A DNA stretch of 28,803 bases from Candidatus Dormiibacterota bacterium (GCA_003164475.1 PLTL01000372.1:1-28803), one strand, 5' to 3'. Positions 8,324-16,564 are shown, numbered from the stretch's first letter. The notes: generated by a model from the letters alone, not told the origin. A program made the numbers and translations.

Positions 8324-9567
8324 ATGGAGTCGGGGCGCCCCTGGGCGGCGCCAGCCGTCAAGCCCACGGGCGTCGCTCGAACCCTGAGTCTGGTGGCGGC
8401 GTCCCACGGCGCCCAACACATCTACACGGGTCTGCTCCCCCTCACCTACCCTGCGGTGCTGATCGCGTTTCACCTGTCGGTCGGGTCATTGGGACTGGCC
8501 ATGGGGGCGGTTGGTGTGGCCGGTGGACTCAGCCAGATCAGCGCCGGGGCGGTTTCCCAGCGCGTCCGGGCTCGCTGGGTGCTGGGTTCCCAGAACCTGG
8601 TGTTGGGCCTCTGTGCCCTGCTCGGCTCCTGGGCTCCCGTCTACGCGGCCTTCGCGGGCGCCCAGGGAGTGGCGCAGCTGGCCTCGAGCCAACAGCACCC
8701 GCTGGGCAGCTCGATCGCGGCCAGGGCCTATCCCGAGCGCCGGGGGATGGCGCTGAGCACCCACAACATCGGAGGCAGCATCGGTTCCTTGCTGGTGCCA
8801 CTGCCGGCGGCCGTGATGATCTCGCGCCTGGGTTGGCGGCCGACCCTCTTGCTCCTCTCGATCCCTCTCGTCGTCATCGGGCTCATCGTCCTGCTCACCT
8901 TCCCCGGGCTCAGCAAGGAGCCGCGGTCGGTCCGCCCCGCCGGAGCCCGGCGCGTTCATCTGCTCCGCCTCAGCCGCAGCCAGTTCATCGACCCCAAGGC
9001 CGCCGGGTTCGGGGCCGCCGCGGCCACGGTCGCAGCCGGTGGCCGCGGGCTCACGGTTCTGAGCACGTTCGTGCCGCTGTTCCTGAGAGACCGGGTGGGC
9101 CTTTCCGAGATCGGGGTGGGGCGGTCTTCAACCTGCTCCTACTGGGCGCGGTGGCCGGACCGCTGCTTGGAGGCCGACTCTCTGACCGGATCGGACGGTT
9201 GCCGGTGCTCTGGGCCGTCTACGGACTGTCCGTCCCGCTGGTGATCTGCTTCGGACTCTCCGCCAGCTTCCCCCTCTGGACAACGGTCGCCCTGGCGTTG
9301 GCGGTGGGCCTGGTCGCCTACGCGGAGAACCCCCTGTTGCAGGCCCTGGTCAGCGACGCGGTCACCGCCCCGGCGCAGTCAGCCGTCTTTGGCTTCTACT
9401 TCGCCATCGTCTTCGGGGTGGGCTCGCTCTGGCTGGTGCTGTTGGGCTGGGCAATCCAGCACCTCGGCTTCAGTGCCGCCTTCGCGATCATGGCGGGCAG
9501 CTACCTGGGAGCGGCCCTGCTGCTGGTTCCCTGCCACCGGCAGGGGAGGGTGCCCTCCCGTGCCTGA
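8324..9567 (+). pseudogene. MFS transporter interrupted by a single-base frameshift
   Basis: The reading frame from ATG 8324 encodes the first half of a major facilitator transporter. It has hydrophobic helices and an early GLxxGxxQ-like region (GVAGGLSQISAGAVSQRVRAR, matching the MFS loop 2-3 position), then runs into an unrelated, prematurely stopped sequence after GLSEIGVG. The continuation is found one frame away, with FNLLLLGAVAG, GGRLSDRIGR (a textbook MFS loop 8-9 motif) and further helices to the stop at 9565-9567. Restoring one G in the run at 9118-9121 would give a continuous ~414-residue, 12-helix protein, the normal size. Either this is a sequencing or assembly error in a G run, or the gene is recently broken. 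Substrate unknown; the opening resembles sugar or drug efflux MFS members only in a general way. Confidence 0.8.
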
Positions 9568-9823
9568 CCTGGGAGGCGCCCCCACGGATCGGATTCGGGC
9601 TCTCGACGCCGTCACGTCGGACACCCGCTCCCTGCTGCGCCGGGCAGTGAGAATTCGCGAGCAGACCTCCAACCTGGAGGACCCCGAGCTGGCAGCCTTG
9701 GGCGCCGAGCTGGTCGAGCTTGCCGAGCGGCTGCTGGCCCGCCTGGAGGATCGGCGTGCCGAGGCACGTCGGCGAGCGCGCCGTCAGCTGCGCGGGGGTC
9801 GCGAGGAGACTGACGACCTTTGA
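9560..9823 (+). CDS. small charged coiled-coil protein, unknown function
   Basis: GTG 9560 overlaps the end of the transporter gene by 8 bases and has a purine-rich GGGGAGGG about 9 bases upstream. The 87-residue product is soluble. Residues about 10-75 show a heptad-like run of Leu, Ala, Glu and Arg (LEDPELAALGAELVELAERLLARLEDRRAEARRR region) that predicts a helical coiled coil, and the tail is Arg- then Asp-rich. I do not recognise a family. It is longer than a typical overlap artefact and keeps the high G/C third-codon pattern of real genes here. Confidence 0.55.
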   Translation: MPDLGGAPTDRIRALDAVTSDTRSLLRRAVRIREQTSNLEDPELAALGAELVELAERLLARLEDRRAEARRRARRQLRGGREETDDL

Positions 9824-10274
9824 CCGGCGCTCGCGCTCGGCTCGGATGCCGGCCATCACCGCCGAGTCGGATTCCCAAGCCCACCCCATCGCTGGTGGTG
9901 CTGCCACCAGGGGCGCCCGAGTTCACCGAGCGCGCGCCGGGTGTGAATCCCTCCTGGCCCTCACCGCCCTGATCCTGCTCCACCAGAGGTCCGCTCGCCC
10001 GGACAGTGCCAGGTCGAGGAGACTCACGCCCGGTCACCAGCGGGCCTCACGGCCGGAGCCGGCCTGGCGCCGCCAGGCGGCAGAGCGCAGGACCCCACCG
10101 GCTTGCCCGAGTCCGACAGGGTCAGGCGGGAGGGCCGCCGCCCAGCGTGCAGGGTCCACTCGATCACCCGGGGATGTGGGACCATTCCGGGGCAGCGATC
10201 AGGTCGGTCGGACCTCCCGCTCAATGTGCCTGAGCCAGCGCTGGCTGGGTCCACGCGGACCAGAGAGGTGTCTC
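9824..10274 (+). other. non-coding stretch with several hairpins before the dehydrogenase gene
   Basis: No convincing gene fills these 451 bases; the open frame running into the dehydrogenase has no coding character here. Clear inverted repeats are CTGGTGG/CCACCAG at 9892-9910, GTCCG/CGGAC at 9990-10005, GGCCGG/CCGGCC at 10051-10064 and CCTGGC/GCCAGG at 10063-10077; the last two overlap and so exclude each other. The order of hairpins and conserved-looking singles resembles a structured leader RNA (see the cobalamin-like entry). No run of T follows any hairpin. Confidence 0.5.
9911..10035 (+). promoter_or_regulatory. possible degenerate cobalamin-riboswitch-like leader
   Basis: Three short elements occur in the order and approximate spacing of a cobalamin riboswitch: GGTGTGAATCC-like sequence at 9940-9950, a CCC-CACCG-CTGA-like segment at 9958-9972, and, after a GTCCG/CGGAC hairpin, GTCGAGGAGACTCACGCC at 10013-10030, which resembles the B12 box. 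The usual GGGAA element is not evident and the downstream gene is not an obvious B12 target, so chance similarity in G+C-rich DNA is quite possible. Overlapping hairpins at 10051-10077 could be an expression platform. Confidence 0.2.
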
Positions 10275-11192
10275 ATGAACGTCGACGACGTGCGCCGGGT
10301 GCTGATCATCGGCAGCGGCACGATGGGCCTGCAGATCGGGTTGCAGTGCGCAACCCACGGCTATCAGGTCGTGCTGTACGACGTCGAGGCAGCCGCGCTG
10401 GAGCGGGGAATGCAGCGCCTCCTCGCGTACGCGGACGAGCTCGTCGCAGCCAGGGTCATCGCTCCTGCACAGCGGGAGCGCGCGCTGGCCAACATCACCA
10501 AGACCACGGACCCTGCGCTTGCGGCATCCGACGTGGATCTATTGAGCGAATCGGTGCCGGAGGACCCGGCGCTGAAGGGACACGTGCTGAGGCAGTTCAA
10601 TTCGTTGTGCCCGCCCAGAGCGGTCTTCAGCACCAACTCGTCGTCGTTGCTTCCCTCCATGTTTGCCGAGGAGACCGGTCGGCCCGATCGCTTTGCCGCT
10701 CTCCACTTCCACACCCCGGTGTGGTCGTCGAACGTGGTGGACGTCATGCCGCATCCCGGCACCTCGCCCGAGACAACCGAGCTACTGCTCGCCTTCGCGC
10801 GGCGCATCGGCCAGATCCCTATCCACCTGCGCAAGGAGAGCCCGGGCTACGTCTTCAACGCAATGTACAACGCGCTCAACCGCGAGGCGCTCACCTTGAT
10901 CGCGAACGGGATCACCTCGGTCGAGGATCTCGACCGCGCCTGGATGGGCGTCATGAAGATGCCGATCGGACCATGCGGGATGTTGGATGGAGTCGGCCTG
11001 GACACCGTATGGCACATCACCGACTACTGGGCGCGCACCAGCGGCGACGCTCAGACCCGGAAGAATGCTGACTTCGTCAAGGCGTACGTCGACCGGGGAT
11101 GGTGCGGCATCAAGAGCGGCCAGGGCTTCTACCGGTACCCGAACCCGGCCTGGGCCGCGCCGGGCTTCGTCGAGGCCGAGCCTCGGGAGTAG
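10275..11192 (+). CDS. 3-hydroxyacyl-CoA dehydrogenase family protein (NAD-dependent)
   Basis: The 305-residue protein has an N-terminal Rossmann domain with IIGSGTMG (G13, G15, G18) and an acidic residue in LYDVE at the second strand end. A helical C-terminal domain follows with SPGYVFNAM (N195), PIGPCGMLDGVGLD and GIKSGQGFYRYPNP, all typical of 3-hydroxyacyl-CoA dehydrogenases. These oxidise 3-hydroxyacyl-CoA to 3-ketoacyl-CoA in fatty-acid or polyhydroxybutyrate-type metabolism. The catalytic His is in LHFHTPV (H144), and the partner acid expected in the next strand is Asp (VVDVM, D156) rather than the more usual Glu. AGAGAGG lies 6-12 bases upstream of ATG 10275; an in-frame extension to 9720 is not coding-like. 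It stands alone, far from other lipid genes, with a slightly different base texture (many TCG and CGCG steps). Confidence 0.85.
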   Translation: MNVDDVRRVLIIGSGTMGLQIGLQCATHGYQVVLYDVEAAALERGMQRLLAYADELVAARVIAPAQRERALANITKTTDPALAASDVDLLSESVPEDPALKGHVLRQFNSLCPPRAVFSTNSSSLLPSMFAEETGRPDRFAALHFHTPVWSSNVVDVMPHPGTSPETTELLLAFARRIGQIPIHLRKESPGYVFNAMYNALNREALTLIANGITSVEDLDRAWMGVMKMPIGPCGMLDGVGLDTVWHITDYWARTSGDAQTRKNADFVKAYVDRGWCGIKSGQGFYRYPNPAWAAPGFVEAEPRE

Positions 11193-11220
11193 GGGTGGCG
11201 CGCCGGGGCAGGACGGCATG

Positions 11221-11235
11221 CCGTTTCGCGAACGG
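11221..11235. terminator. hairpin between convergent genes
   Basis: CCGTT and AACGG can pair around the loop TCGCG in the 47-base gap between the dehydrogenase stop and the stop of the minus-strand gene. A palindrome (ACGGCATGCCGT) overlaps it on the left. No T-run is present, so it may be a weak or factor-dependent terminator. Confidence 0.3.
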
Positions 11236-11239
11236 TGGC

Positions 11240-11794
11240 CTACGTAGGGCGGCTGCTGCGTTCCCAATCGGCGACACCCTTGAGGTCCGGCCGCCGTCGG
11301 GCGATCTCCGCCACCAGGGCGTCAGCCGCCTCCCGGTCTAGCCGTAGTTGGAAGCCCTCGGGAGGATGGCGGACCAGTGACTGGGCCGCATTGGAGTGCC
11401 CGGAGCGCAGCCGCTCCACCTCAACCCCGGTAGTCTCCAGGGTGAACACCACGATCCGGTGCCCAGGGACGCGTACGTTCAACCCCCGCAGCGAGGGCCA
11501 GGCGGCGGTGAGGTCGCAGTCGCGGGATACCCTCCGAACCCCTCGTGGCCCGACGAACACCTCGTTATGACCCTGGCCCAGGAATGAGGAGATCGCGACG
11601 ACGCCAGCTGTGAATATGAAGAGCACCAAGGGGCTCCAGTCATGGAGGAGCAGCCCCAGCAGCAATCCCGGCACCAGCAGGACAGCTCCGATCACGCCGC
11701 CAGCACCGAGGGCAGAACGCTGGCGGTGGGCGAGGGAGGGTCGAATGGTGATCTCGCCGTCATGCGCCCGCGAGCCTGGCTCAGTCATCCCCAT
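11240..11794 (-). CDS. two-helix membrane protein with PH-like cytosolic domain, unknown function
   Basis: The 184-residue product has a polar N-terminus and two closely spaced hydrophobic helices (about residues 28-50 and 54-72). These are followed by a ~110-residue domain of short beta-like segments (EVFVGPRGVRRVSRD, RIVVFTLETTGVEVERL) and a final helix (DREAADALVAEIARRRP). This layout recalls bacterial PH-like (YdbT/DUF-type) membrane proteins, but the match is structural impression only. It starts 21 bases after the stop of the UbiA gene on the same strand, so the two are probably one transcript. ATG 11794 or ATG 11788 could start it. Confidence 0.6.
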   Translation of the reverse strand: MGMTEPGSRAHDGEITIRPSLAHRQRSALGAGGVIGAVLLVPGLLLGLLLHDWSPLVLFIFTAGVVAISSFLGQGHNEVFVGPRGVRRVSRDCDLTAAWPSLRGLNVRVPGHRIVVFTLETTGVEVERLRSGHSNAAQSLVRHPPEGFQLRLDREAADALVAEIARRRPDLKGVADWERSSRPT

Positions 11795-11815
11795 CCCGCC
11801 ACACCCCGGCCATGC

Positions 11816-12706
11816 TCAACGGTGAGCTGCTCGCGCTTGCCCCAGCAGCCAGCCAGCCGCCAGAACGGCGGCGGCGAGCGCTGGAATCACGAAGGGGCGA
11901 TCGCCCCGGCCCCTGGCGCTGCGGGGCGCCAGCCGGTCCACAGCCACCAGAACCAAGCTGAGACCTGCTCCAGCGTAGCCCCAGCGGCGGCCGGCTTCGG
12001 TGGTGTCGACCGCCACCGCCAGGGCTCCCCCGCCCAGGAGCAGGTGGCTGAGCGCGCGTGACCGGCGCACTCCCAGCAGGGCGGGCAGGCTGCGGCGCCC
12101 GGCAAGACGGTCCCTCTCTATGTCCGGCCCTCCATTGGCGAGGTGGAGCCCCAGGCCAATTCCAGTGCCAAGGCCTACCACCGCGCCCGGCTGAGACAGC
12201 CGGGCGCCGATCGTGGCTGGCCCCAGCAATGGGACCGTGCTCAGCCCCAGCGCGAAGGGCACGAAGGACGCCGGCGTCCGGCTGAGTCCCAGGCTGTAGG
12301 ACCAGCCACACGCCAGCCCAACAGCCGTCAGTCGGAGCGCCCGGACCCCAGCGACCCGAGCAACCAGGAGCGAGGTGGCTCCGCAGCTGAACCCGAGCAA
12401 CCAGGCCTGCCAGCGAGGGACCAGGCCGGCGGCGATTGGCTTGTAGTCCTGGAACGACCGGTCCCACGGTGCGTCGAAGGCATCGTTGAGGACCCCTGTG
12501 CTCATCTGCGCCAGCGCCATGGCAACGCCCGCGACGACCAGCCGCGCCCGCCACGCTGGTGGCCCCGGGTCGGTCGCCTTCGCCTGCGGGGCGGCACTCC
12601 ACCCGGCCAGGACCGTGACCGACGTGCACACCACCGAAGGCCCCAGATGGAACAAGGCCAGGTACCCCCGCCAGGCGAGCGCTCGGCCGGGGTTTGGGAT
12701 GCTCAC
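11816..12706 (-). CDS. UbiA-family prenyltransferase
   Basis: The 296-residue polytopic membrane protein carries the two Asp-rich motifs of UbiA enzymes: NDAFDAPWDR (N74, D75, D78, D82) and NGGPDIERDRLAGRRSLP (N191, D195, D199). In the family these bind Mg2+ and the prenyl diphosphate. About nine hydrophobic helices surround them. Members attach polyprenyl groups to aromatic acceptors for quinones, hemes or chlorophylls, or make prenyl lipids. The acceptor cannot be named here; no menaquinone or heme genes lie beside it, though an OSBS/N-acylamino-acid-racemase relative is at 16561. The start is GTG 12706 with no clear ribosome binding site. It is followed on the same strand by the PH-like membrane protein. 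Confidence 0.83.
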   Translation of the reverse strand: MSIPNPGRALAWRGYLALFHLGPSVVCTSVTVLAGWSAAPQAKATDPGPPAWRARLVVAGVAMALAQMSTGVLNDAFDAPWDRSFQDYKPIAAGLVPRWQAWLLGFSCGATSLLVARVAGVRALRLTAVGLACGWSYSLGLSRTPASFVPFALGLSTVPLLGPATIGARLSQPGAVVGLGTGIGLGLHLANGGPDIERDRLAGRRSLPALLGVRRSRALSHLLLGGGALAVAVDTTEAGRRWGYAGAGLSLVLVAVDRLAPRSARGRGDRPFVIPALAAAVLAAGWLLGQARAAHR

Positions 12707-13571
12707 GCCCTAATGGTCGCTGCAACCCCGCGCCGCCTGCAGCCAGCCCGGGCGCCACTCGGCTCCTTGGGGCTCTGGCCGCCAGCCGGCCACTTCCACA
12801 CCGGCCTCTCGGGGGAGCTCACCTACCTACCTTCGATCTGCTGGGCGTGGAAGCCAACGCGGCCTCCGGCACCGCCGTGCAGCGGCCTCAGGGAGCGCAG
12901 GTGGAGCTCGAGATCCGGGGAGCCGCGGCCTGGCAGCGCACTGGGCCGGTCTGAGTCGGGGGCGGCGCCGCCCGACCTGACCGGGCTGCCATCTGGTTGA
13001 GGACCATGGTCTCGACAGCATCTCTCGCCCGGGCAGTGATCTGCTCCGATCCCAGGCTCTGGCGGCGGCTCGCCGCCAGCCTCGGCGCTGGTCCTGGCAC
13101 CCTGGCTCGCGCGGGAAGGCTGCGATCCCAACGTGCTCGGGGCTGCCGGTGGCCGGGCTGGTCCGATCCTCCAGGGGGCGACGGCCGGCTCCAACGATCG
13201 GACCCGGGCTGGTTCGGGCGTCCGATCCCGCTCAGCCCGCCGTTGGGGTCGATCCTAGCCGCAGCTGACGGCCTCACCTCGCCGAGGATCGGCCCGGCCC
13301 ATCGGATTGGGGACCCCGTAACACCCTGGGCAGATGGACCGGGCCCCCAAGCTCGTGGACCCTCCGGGCCTGGATCTGGGGTCCGGCGGTGATGGGCCTG
13401 GTCGGGCCTCGGCTGGCCCAAAGTGGGTGCGCCGGCCGTCGGGGAGTGATCGTGGCGCCGTCTGCCGACATGTCGCGGCCCCTTCCCGTCCCCGGGTTCC
13501 GCCGTTTCGAGTCCAGACGGCCGGCGGACCATCCAGCCCCAAGCTGAACCCCAGCTGGCTCCCCCTGCAAG
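12707..13571. other. long stretch without a convincing gene
   Basis: About 865 bases between the UbiA start and the CHAP promoter. Several open frames exist on both strands, but all give Arg/Pro/Gly-rich products with no recognisable motif, no good start or binding site, and no agreement on one frame. One stop-free stretch at 13040-13255 looks slightly more protein-like but lacks a start codon. No tRNA, RNase P, SRP or tmRNA hallmarks were found. It could hold a decayed gene or an unrecognised RNA. Confidence 0.4.
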
Positions 13572-13601
13572 TTGACCTCGGGACCCCGCATGGGTTACCT
13601 T
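13572..13601 (+). promoter_or_regulatory. sigma-70-type promoter for the secreted CHAP gene
   Basis: A -35 box TTGACC (13572-13577) and a -10 box TACCTT (13596-13601) are separated by 18 bases. A leader of about 30 bases then precedes GGGAGG and ATG 13639. Unlike most promoters in this window, this gene keeps a leader and a ribosome binding site. Confidence 0.5.
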
Positions 13602-13638
13602 CCAATCTCAACACGCGCGCGCTTATGTGGGAGGACGT

Positions 13639-14640
13639 ATGCGCGGAGTCCGCTTTGCCGGGCGCGTCTGGCTCGCTGTCGGCGTCGCTGCGGTGCTCTG
13701 GGTTTCCTCGATGTTTGGAGCCGGCCTGGAGGCCACTGCCCAACGGTCGAGTGACACCATCAATCAGCAGGCTCTGACCGCTCTTCTCGACCAGCTCGAG
13801 GCTCAGGGAGAGGTGGCCGACGTCAGCCAGGTGAGGGCGCTCCTGACCAAGATCGACGCCAACCAGAGCTACCTCAGCTCGCTGAACCAGCAGCTCAGCG
13901 AGGATCAGACCACTCAACAGGTCCTCCAGGTCCAGCTCGCCGGCGATCGCAGCGCGTTGATCAGCCTGGTGAGCACCGCGTACGTCGATGGGAGCGGGGC
14001 AGAGGAGGTGGCCGCGGCCCTGGCCTCGCCCAACATGACCCAGTTCTTCGACAGCTCCACGCTGCCGGCTGCGATCAGCTCCCAGGTGGCCCAGCTGGTG
14101 GCCTCGATCGAGCGTGACCAAGCCGCGGTCACCAAGACCCAAGACCAGTTGCTGGCCGGCGAGGCGACGGCTGACTCCGTGGAGAGCCAGCTCGGGGAGC
14201 AGTCCGGTGAGCTACTCGCCGAGCTGGTCCACCCGGCAGCGACCGTGACCACCGGGGACTGGGCCTTCTCCTTCGGGACCTGCACCTACTGGGCAGCTAG
14301 CCAGTGGCGGGCCAACGGGTGGGACGTCAACTGGGGCGGGGACGCGTACCAGTGGTGGGCCAACGCCGCCGCCGCCGGCCAGGCAGAGGGGAGCACCCCC
14401 GTGGTGGGGGCGATCGTCGTCTGGCCGCCGGATTCCGGCGGGGCCTCGGGCGAGGGCCACGTGGCCTATGTGACCGCAGTCTCAGTCCCGGGCGCTGGCT
14501 CCCCCAACAACTTCGAGATTTCCGAGATGAATTTCTACGGGGTGAGCGGGGGGGGCTTTGACCGGGTCGACTACCGGGTGGTGCCGGACTCCGGCTCCGG
14601 CATCGACGGCTTCATCTATCCCCCGGGGACGACCGGCTGA
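13639..14640 (+). CDS. secreted coiled-coil/CHAP-domain peptidoglycan hydrolase
   Basis: The 333-residue product begins with a signal peptide (basic MRGVRF, hydrophobic core to about residue 30, likely cleavage near ATAQRS). A long helical coiled-coil region of about 40-195, rich in Gln, Leu, Ala and Asp, is followed by a C-terminal CHAP domain with the catalytic Cys in FGTCTYWA (C215) and His in GHVAYVTAV (H274). This N-terminal coiled coil plus CHAP/NlpC layout is known from PcsB-type enzymes that split septal peptidoglycan under control of membrane partners. ATG 13639 has GGGAGG 4 bases upstream; a GTG at 13627 overlaps that site and is less likely. The next gene, a lytic transglycosylase, begins one base after this stop, so the two probably act together on the wall. 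Confidence 0.85.
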   Translation: MRGVRFAGRVWLAVGVAAVLWVSSMFGAGLEATAQRSSDTINQQALTALLDQLEAQGEVADVSQVRALLTKIDANQSYLSSLNQQLSEDQTTQQVLQVQLAGDRSALISLVSTAYVDGSGAEEVAAALASPNMTQFFDSSTLPAAISSQVAQLVASIERDQAAVTKTQDQLLAGEATADSVESQLGEQSGELLAELVHPAATVTTGDWAFSFGTCTYWAASQWRANGWDVNWGGDAYQWWANAAAAGQAEGSTPVVGAIVVWPPDSGGASGEGHVAYVTAVSVPGAGSPNNFEISEMNFYGVSGGGFDRVDYRVVPDSGSGIDGFIYPPGTTG

Positions 14641-14641
14641 C

Positions 14642-15268
14642 GTGGCCCAGATCACCTGGCCCTCATACACGCCCAGGACGGCACTCGCCCTGCGCCACGA
14701 GGTCCAGGTCCCGACCCGCGGCTTGCCCGTTCTGGCGAGCCGGCTGAGATGGATCGTGGTCGCCGGCGCGCTTCTGGTCAGCGCTCCCGTGGTCGGGGCG
14801 CTGTCCACCGGAGGGGCCGTCGGGCCTGCCTCGCCGGCCCCCGCCACCATCGCCCAGGTCGCCAGCCAGGCCCGCAGCATCCTCTCGGTCACCAACTACC
14901 AGGTGACACTGCCGCTCCAGGAGTCAGTGGTGCTGCCTCCTCCTCCCCCGGCCATCTCCCTACCCTACGGGTCCGCGTTCTGGGCGGCCGTTCCTGAGCC
15001 TGCGGTCGGCACGGTCGAGCAGATCATCTGGACGGCCGCCCAGAGCGACGGCGTCTCCTACACCTGGTTGCTGGGAGTGGCTCAGTGCGAGTCCGGGCTC
15101 GACCCCACCGCGGTCAACGCGACATCCGGGGCAAGTGGGCTCTTCCAGTTCCTGCCGGCCACCTTTTACGGCCACGGCGGCACCGACATCTGGAGTGCGG
15201 TGCAGCAGGCGGACATCGCCGCCAAGATGTTCTCCCTGGGCGAGTCGGGCGAGTGGGTGTGCACATAG
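14642..15268 (+). CDS. secreted lytic transglycosylase (SLT-like) domain protein
   Basis: The 208-residue product starts at GTG 14642, one base after the CHAP gene stop. A hydrophobic segment at about residues 35-60 serves as membrane anchor or signal. An Ala/Pro-rich linker (about 65-115, with a run of Pro) leads to a compact lysozyme-like domain: the catalytic Glu in QCESGLDP (E150), then SGASGLFQFLPATF and a C-terminal GEWVC. This is the hallmark of short transglycosylases such as Rpf- or SLT-like enzymes that cleave the MurNAc-GlcNAc bond. It pairs with the preceding peptidase-type CHAP enzyme, giving one glycan and one peptide cutter. Either the secretion apparatus or cell division could use them. 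Confidence 0.8.
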   Translation: MAQITWPSYTPRTALALRHEVQVPTRGLPVLASRLRWIVVAGALLVSAPVVGALSTGGAVGPASPAPATIAQVASQARSILSVTNYQVTLPLQESVVLPPPPPAISLPYGSAFWAAVPEPAVGTVEQIIWTAAQSDGVSYTWLLGVAQCESGLDPTAVNATSGASGLFQFLPATFYGHGGTDIWSAVQQADIAAKMFSLGESGEWVCT

Positions 15269-15382
15269 GCTGAGAGCTCTGGGGCGCCGCTCCCGGACGA
15301 TGCTGAACCGCGTCCCGACGGAACTCCTCGCGGGGCGGCCAGCGCGGGTCCCCTGCCCCCTGAGTCAGCCCGGACGCCTCGG

Positions 15383-15388
15383 TAGACT
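15383..15388 (+). promoter_or_regulatory. leaderless-type -10 box for the M20 gene
   Basis: TAGACT followed by 6 bases and GTG 15395. A CTGAGT at 15360-15365 with a 17-base spacer may be the -35. No Shine-Dalgarno is present. Confidence 0.5.
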
Positions 15389-15394
15389 CTGGTG

Positions 15395-16564
15395 GTGACC
15401 TCGCGCCACGGGTCGGCGGATCTCCACGCATTGCGCAGTTGGATCGCTGACCGCCAGCCCCTCTGGTGTCAGGCGCTGGAGGAGCTCGTGCGCTGCGAGT
15501 CCCCCAGCGGTGACCAGCGGGGCATCGAGGCTTGCGCCGTGGTCGCCCGGCGGTGGTTCGAGAGGGAGGCCGCCGTGGGCCCGGGACAGCTGGTCCATGA
15601 GGGAGGCGTGCCTTCACTGCTGCTTCGCGCCGAGGGCTCCGCCGACGCTCCCGTGCTGCTCCTGGGTCACCTGGATACGGTCTGGGAGGCCGGCGATTTC
15701 CTGCCCCTGTTCGAGGCCTCGGCGGGGCGGGCTCAGGGCCCCGGCGTCTTCGACATGAAGGGCGGAGTGATCGTGGCACTGGCGGCGCTCGCGGCCCTCC
15801 GCGGGTGGGCTCCGCTCCCCGGTTCCCTGACCGTGCTCCTCACCGGAGACGAGGAGGTGGGCAGCAAGGCCTCGAGGGCGCTCATAGAGGACGTGGCCCG
15901 CGGCCACTCGGCGGTCCTCGTGCTGGAGCCTCCGCTGGGGGAGGCGATCAAGGTCGCCCGCAAGGGCGGAGGGGGATACCGGCTCACCGTCCACGGGCGG
16001 GCCGCCCACGCAGGGCTGGAGCCGGAGAATGGTGTCAACGCCGTGGTGGAACTCTCGGCGCTGATCTCCCAGGTGACACGGATGGCCAGGCCGGAGGTGG
16101 GCACCACCGTTTCGCCGACGGTCGTCCGCGGCGGCACTCGGACCAATGTCATCCCGGCGAAGGCGTACCTCGACGTTGACGTGCGCTTCACCACCGCCGC
16201 CGAGGCGGTCCGGATCGCGGCCGCGATGGGCGGTCTGCGAACCGACCACCCCGAGGCACGGCTGGAGATCGACGGCGGCACCAACCGCCCGCCCCTGGAG
16301 GCGGCCGCCTCGGCCGGGCTCTTCACCCTCGCCGAGGCGGTCGCGGACGAGCTGCACTGGGCAGGGCTGGAGGGGGCCTCGGTCGGCGGTGGGAGTGACG
16401 GGAATCTCACGGCGGCGCTGGGGATCCCCACGCTGGACGGCATGGGCATCGTCGGCGGCAGTGCCCACGCCGCTGGCGAGTGGGCGTCCCTGGAGTCAAT
16501 CCCGGACCGCGCCGCGCTGCTGGCCGGCTGCCTGATCGAGATCTGGGCGGGTGGCCTCTCGTGA
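15395..16564 (+). CDS. M20-family metallopeptidase/deacylase
   Basis: This 389-residue protein is a complete M20 (carboxypeptidase G2/ArgE/DapE-like) zinc hydrolase. The metal ligands are visible in order: GHLDTVW (H92), FDMKGG (D120), GDEEVGS (catalytic E153, metal E154), VLEPP (E178) and GSAHAAGEW (H358). The dimerisation-domain His is in RAAHAGLE (H205). The family removes C-terminal Glu, N-acyl or N-succinyl groups from amino acids. GTG 15395 is 6 bases after a -10 box; GTG 15392 is the alternative. The stop overlaps the start of an N-acylamino-acid racemase-like gene by four bases, so an N-acyl (for example N-succinyl) amino acid is the most likely substrate. Confidence 0.85.
   Translation: MTSRHGSADLHALRSWIADRQPLWCQALEELVRCESPSGDQRGIEACAVVARRWFEREAAVGPGQLVHEGGVPSLLLRAEGSADAPVLLLGHLDTVWEAGDFLPLFEASAGRAQGPGVFDMKGGVIVALAALAALRGWAPLPGSLTVLLTGDEEVGSKASRALIEDVARGHSAVLVLEPPLGEAIKVARKGGGGYRLTVHGRAAHAGLEPENGVNAVVELSALISQVTRMARPEVGTTVSPTVVRGGTRTNVIPAKAYLDVDVRFTTAAEAVRIAAAMGGLRTDHPEARLEIDGGTNRPPLEAAASAGLFTLAEAVADELHWAGLEGASVGGGSDGNLTAALGIPTLDGMGIVGGSAHAAGEWASLESIPDRAALLAGCLIEIWAGGLS

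Noticed and set aside
9935..9960. tRNA T-arm-like GTGTGAATCC
   Set aside because: No acceptor or anticodon arm can be folded around it; the T-stem pairs only three bases.
9720..10274. Upstream extension of the dehydrogenase frame
   Set aside because: The family start and the AGAGAGG site both fit ATG 10275; the extension is Arg/Pro-rich and overlaps the coiled-coil gene.
13040..13255. Stop-free stretch with a somewhat protein-like product
   Set aside because: No start codon, no binding site and no motif; length is expected by chance at this G+C content.
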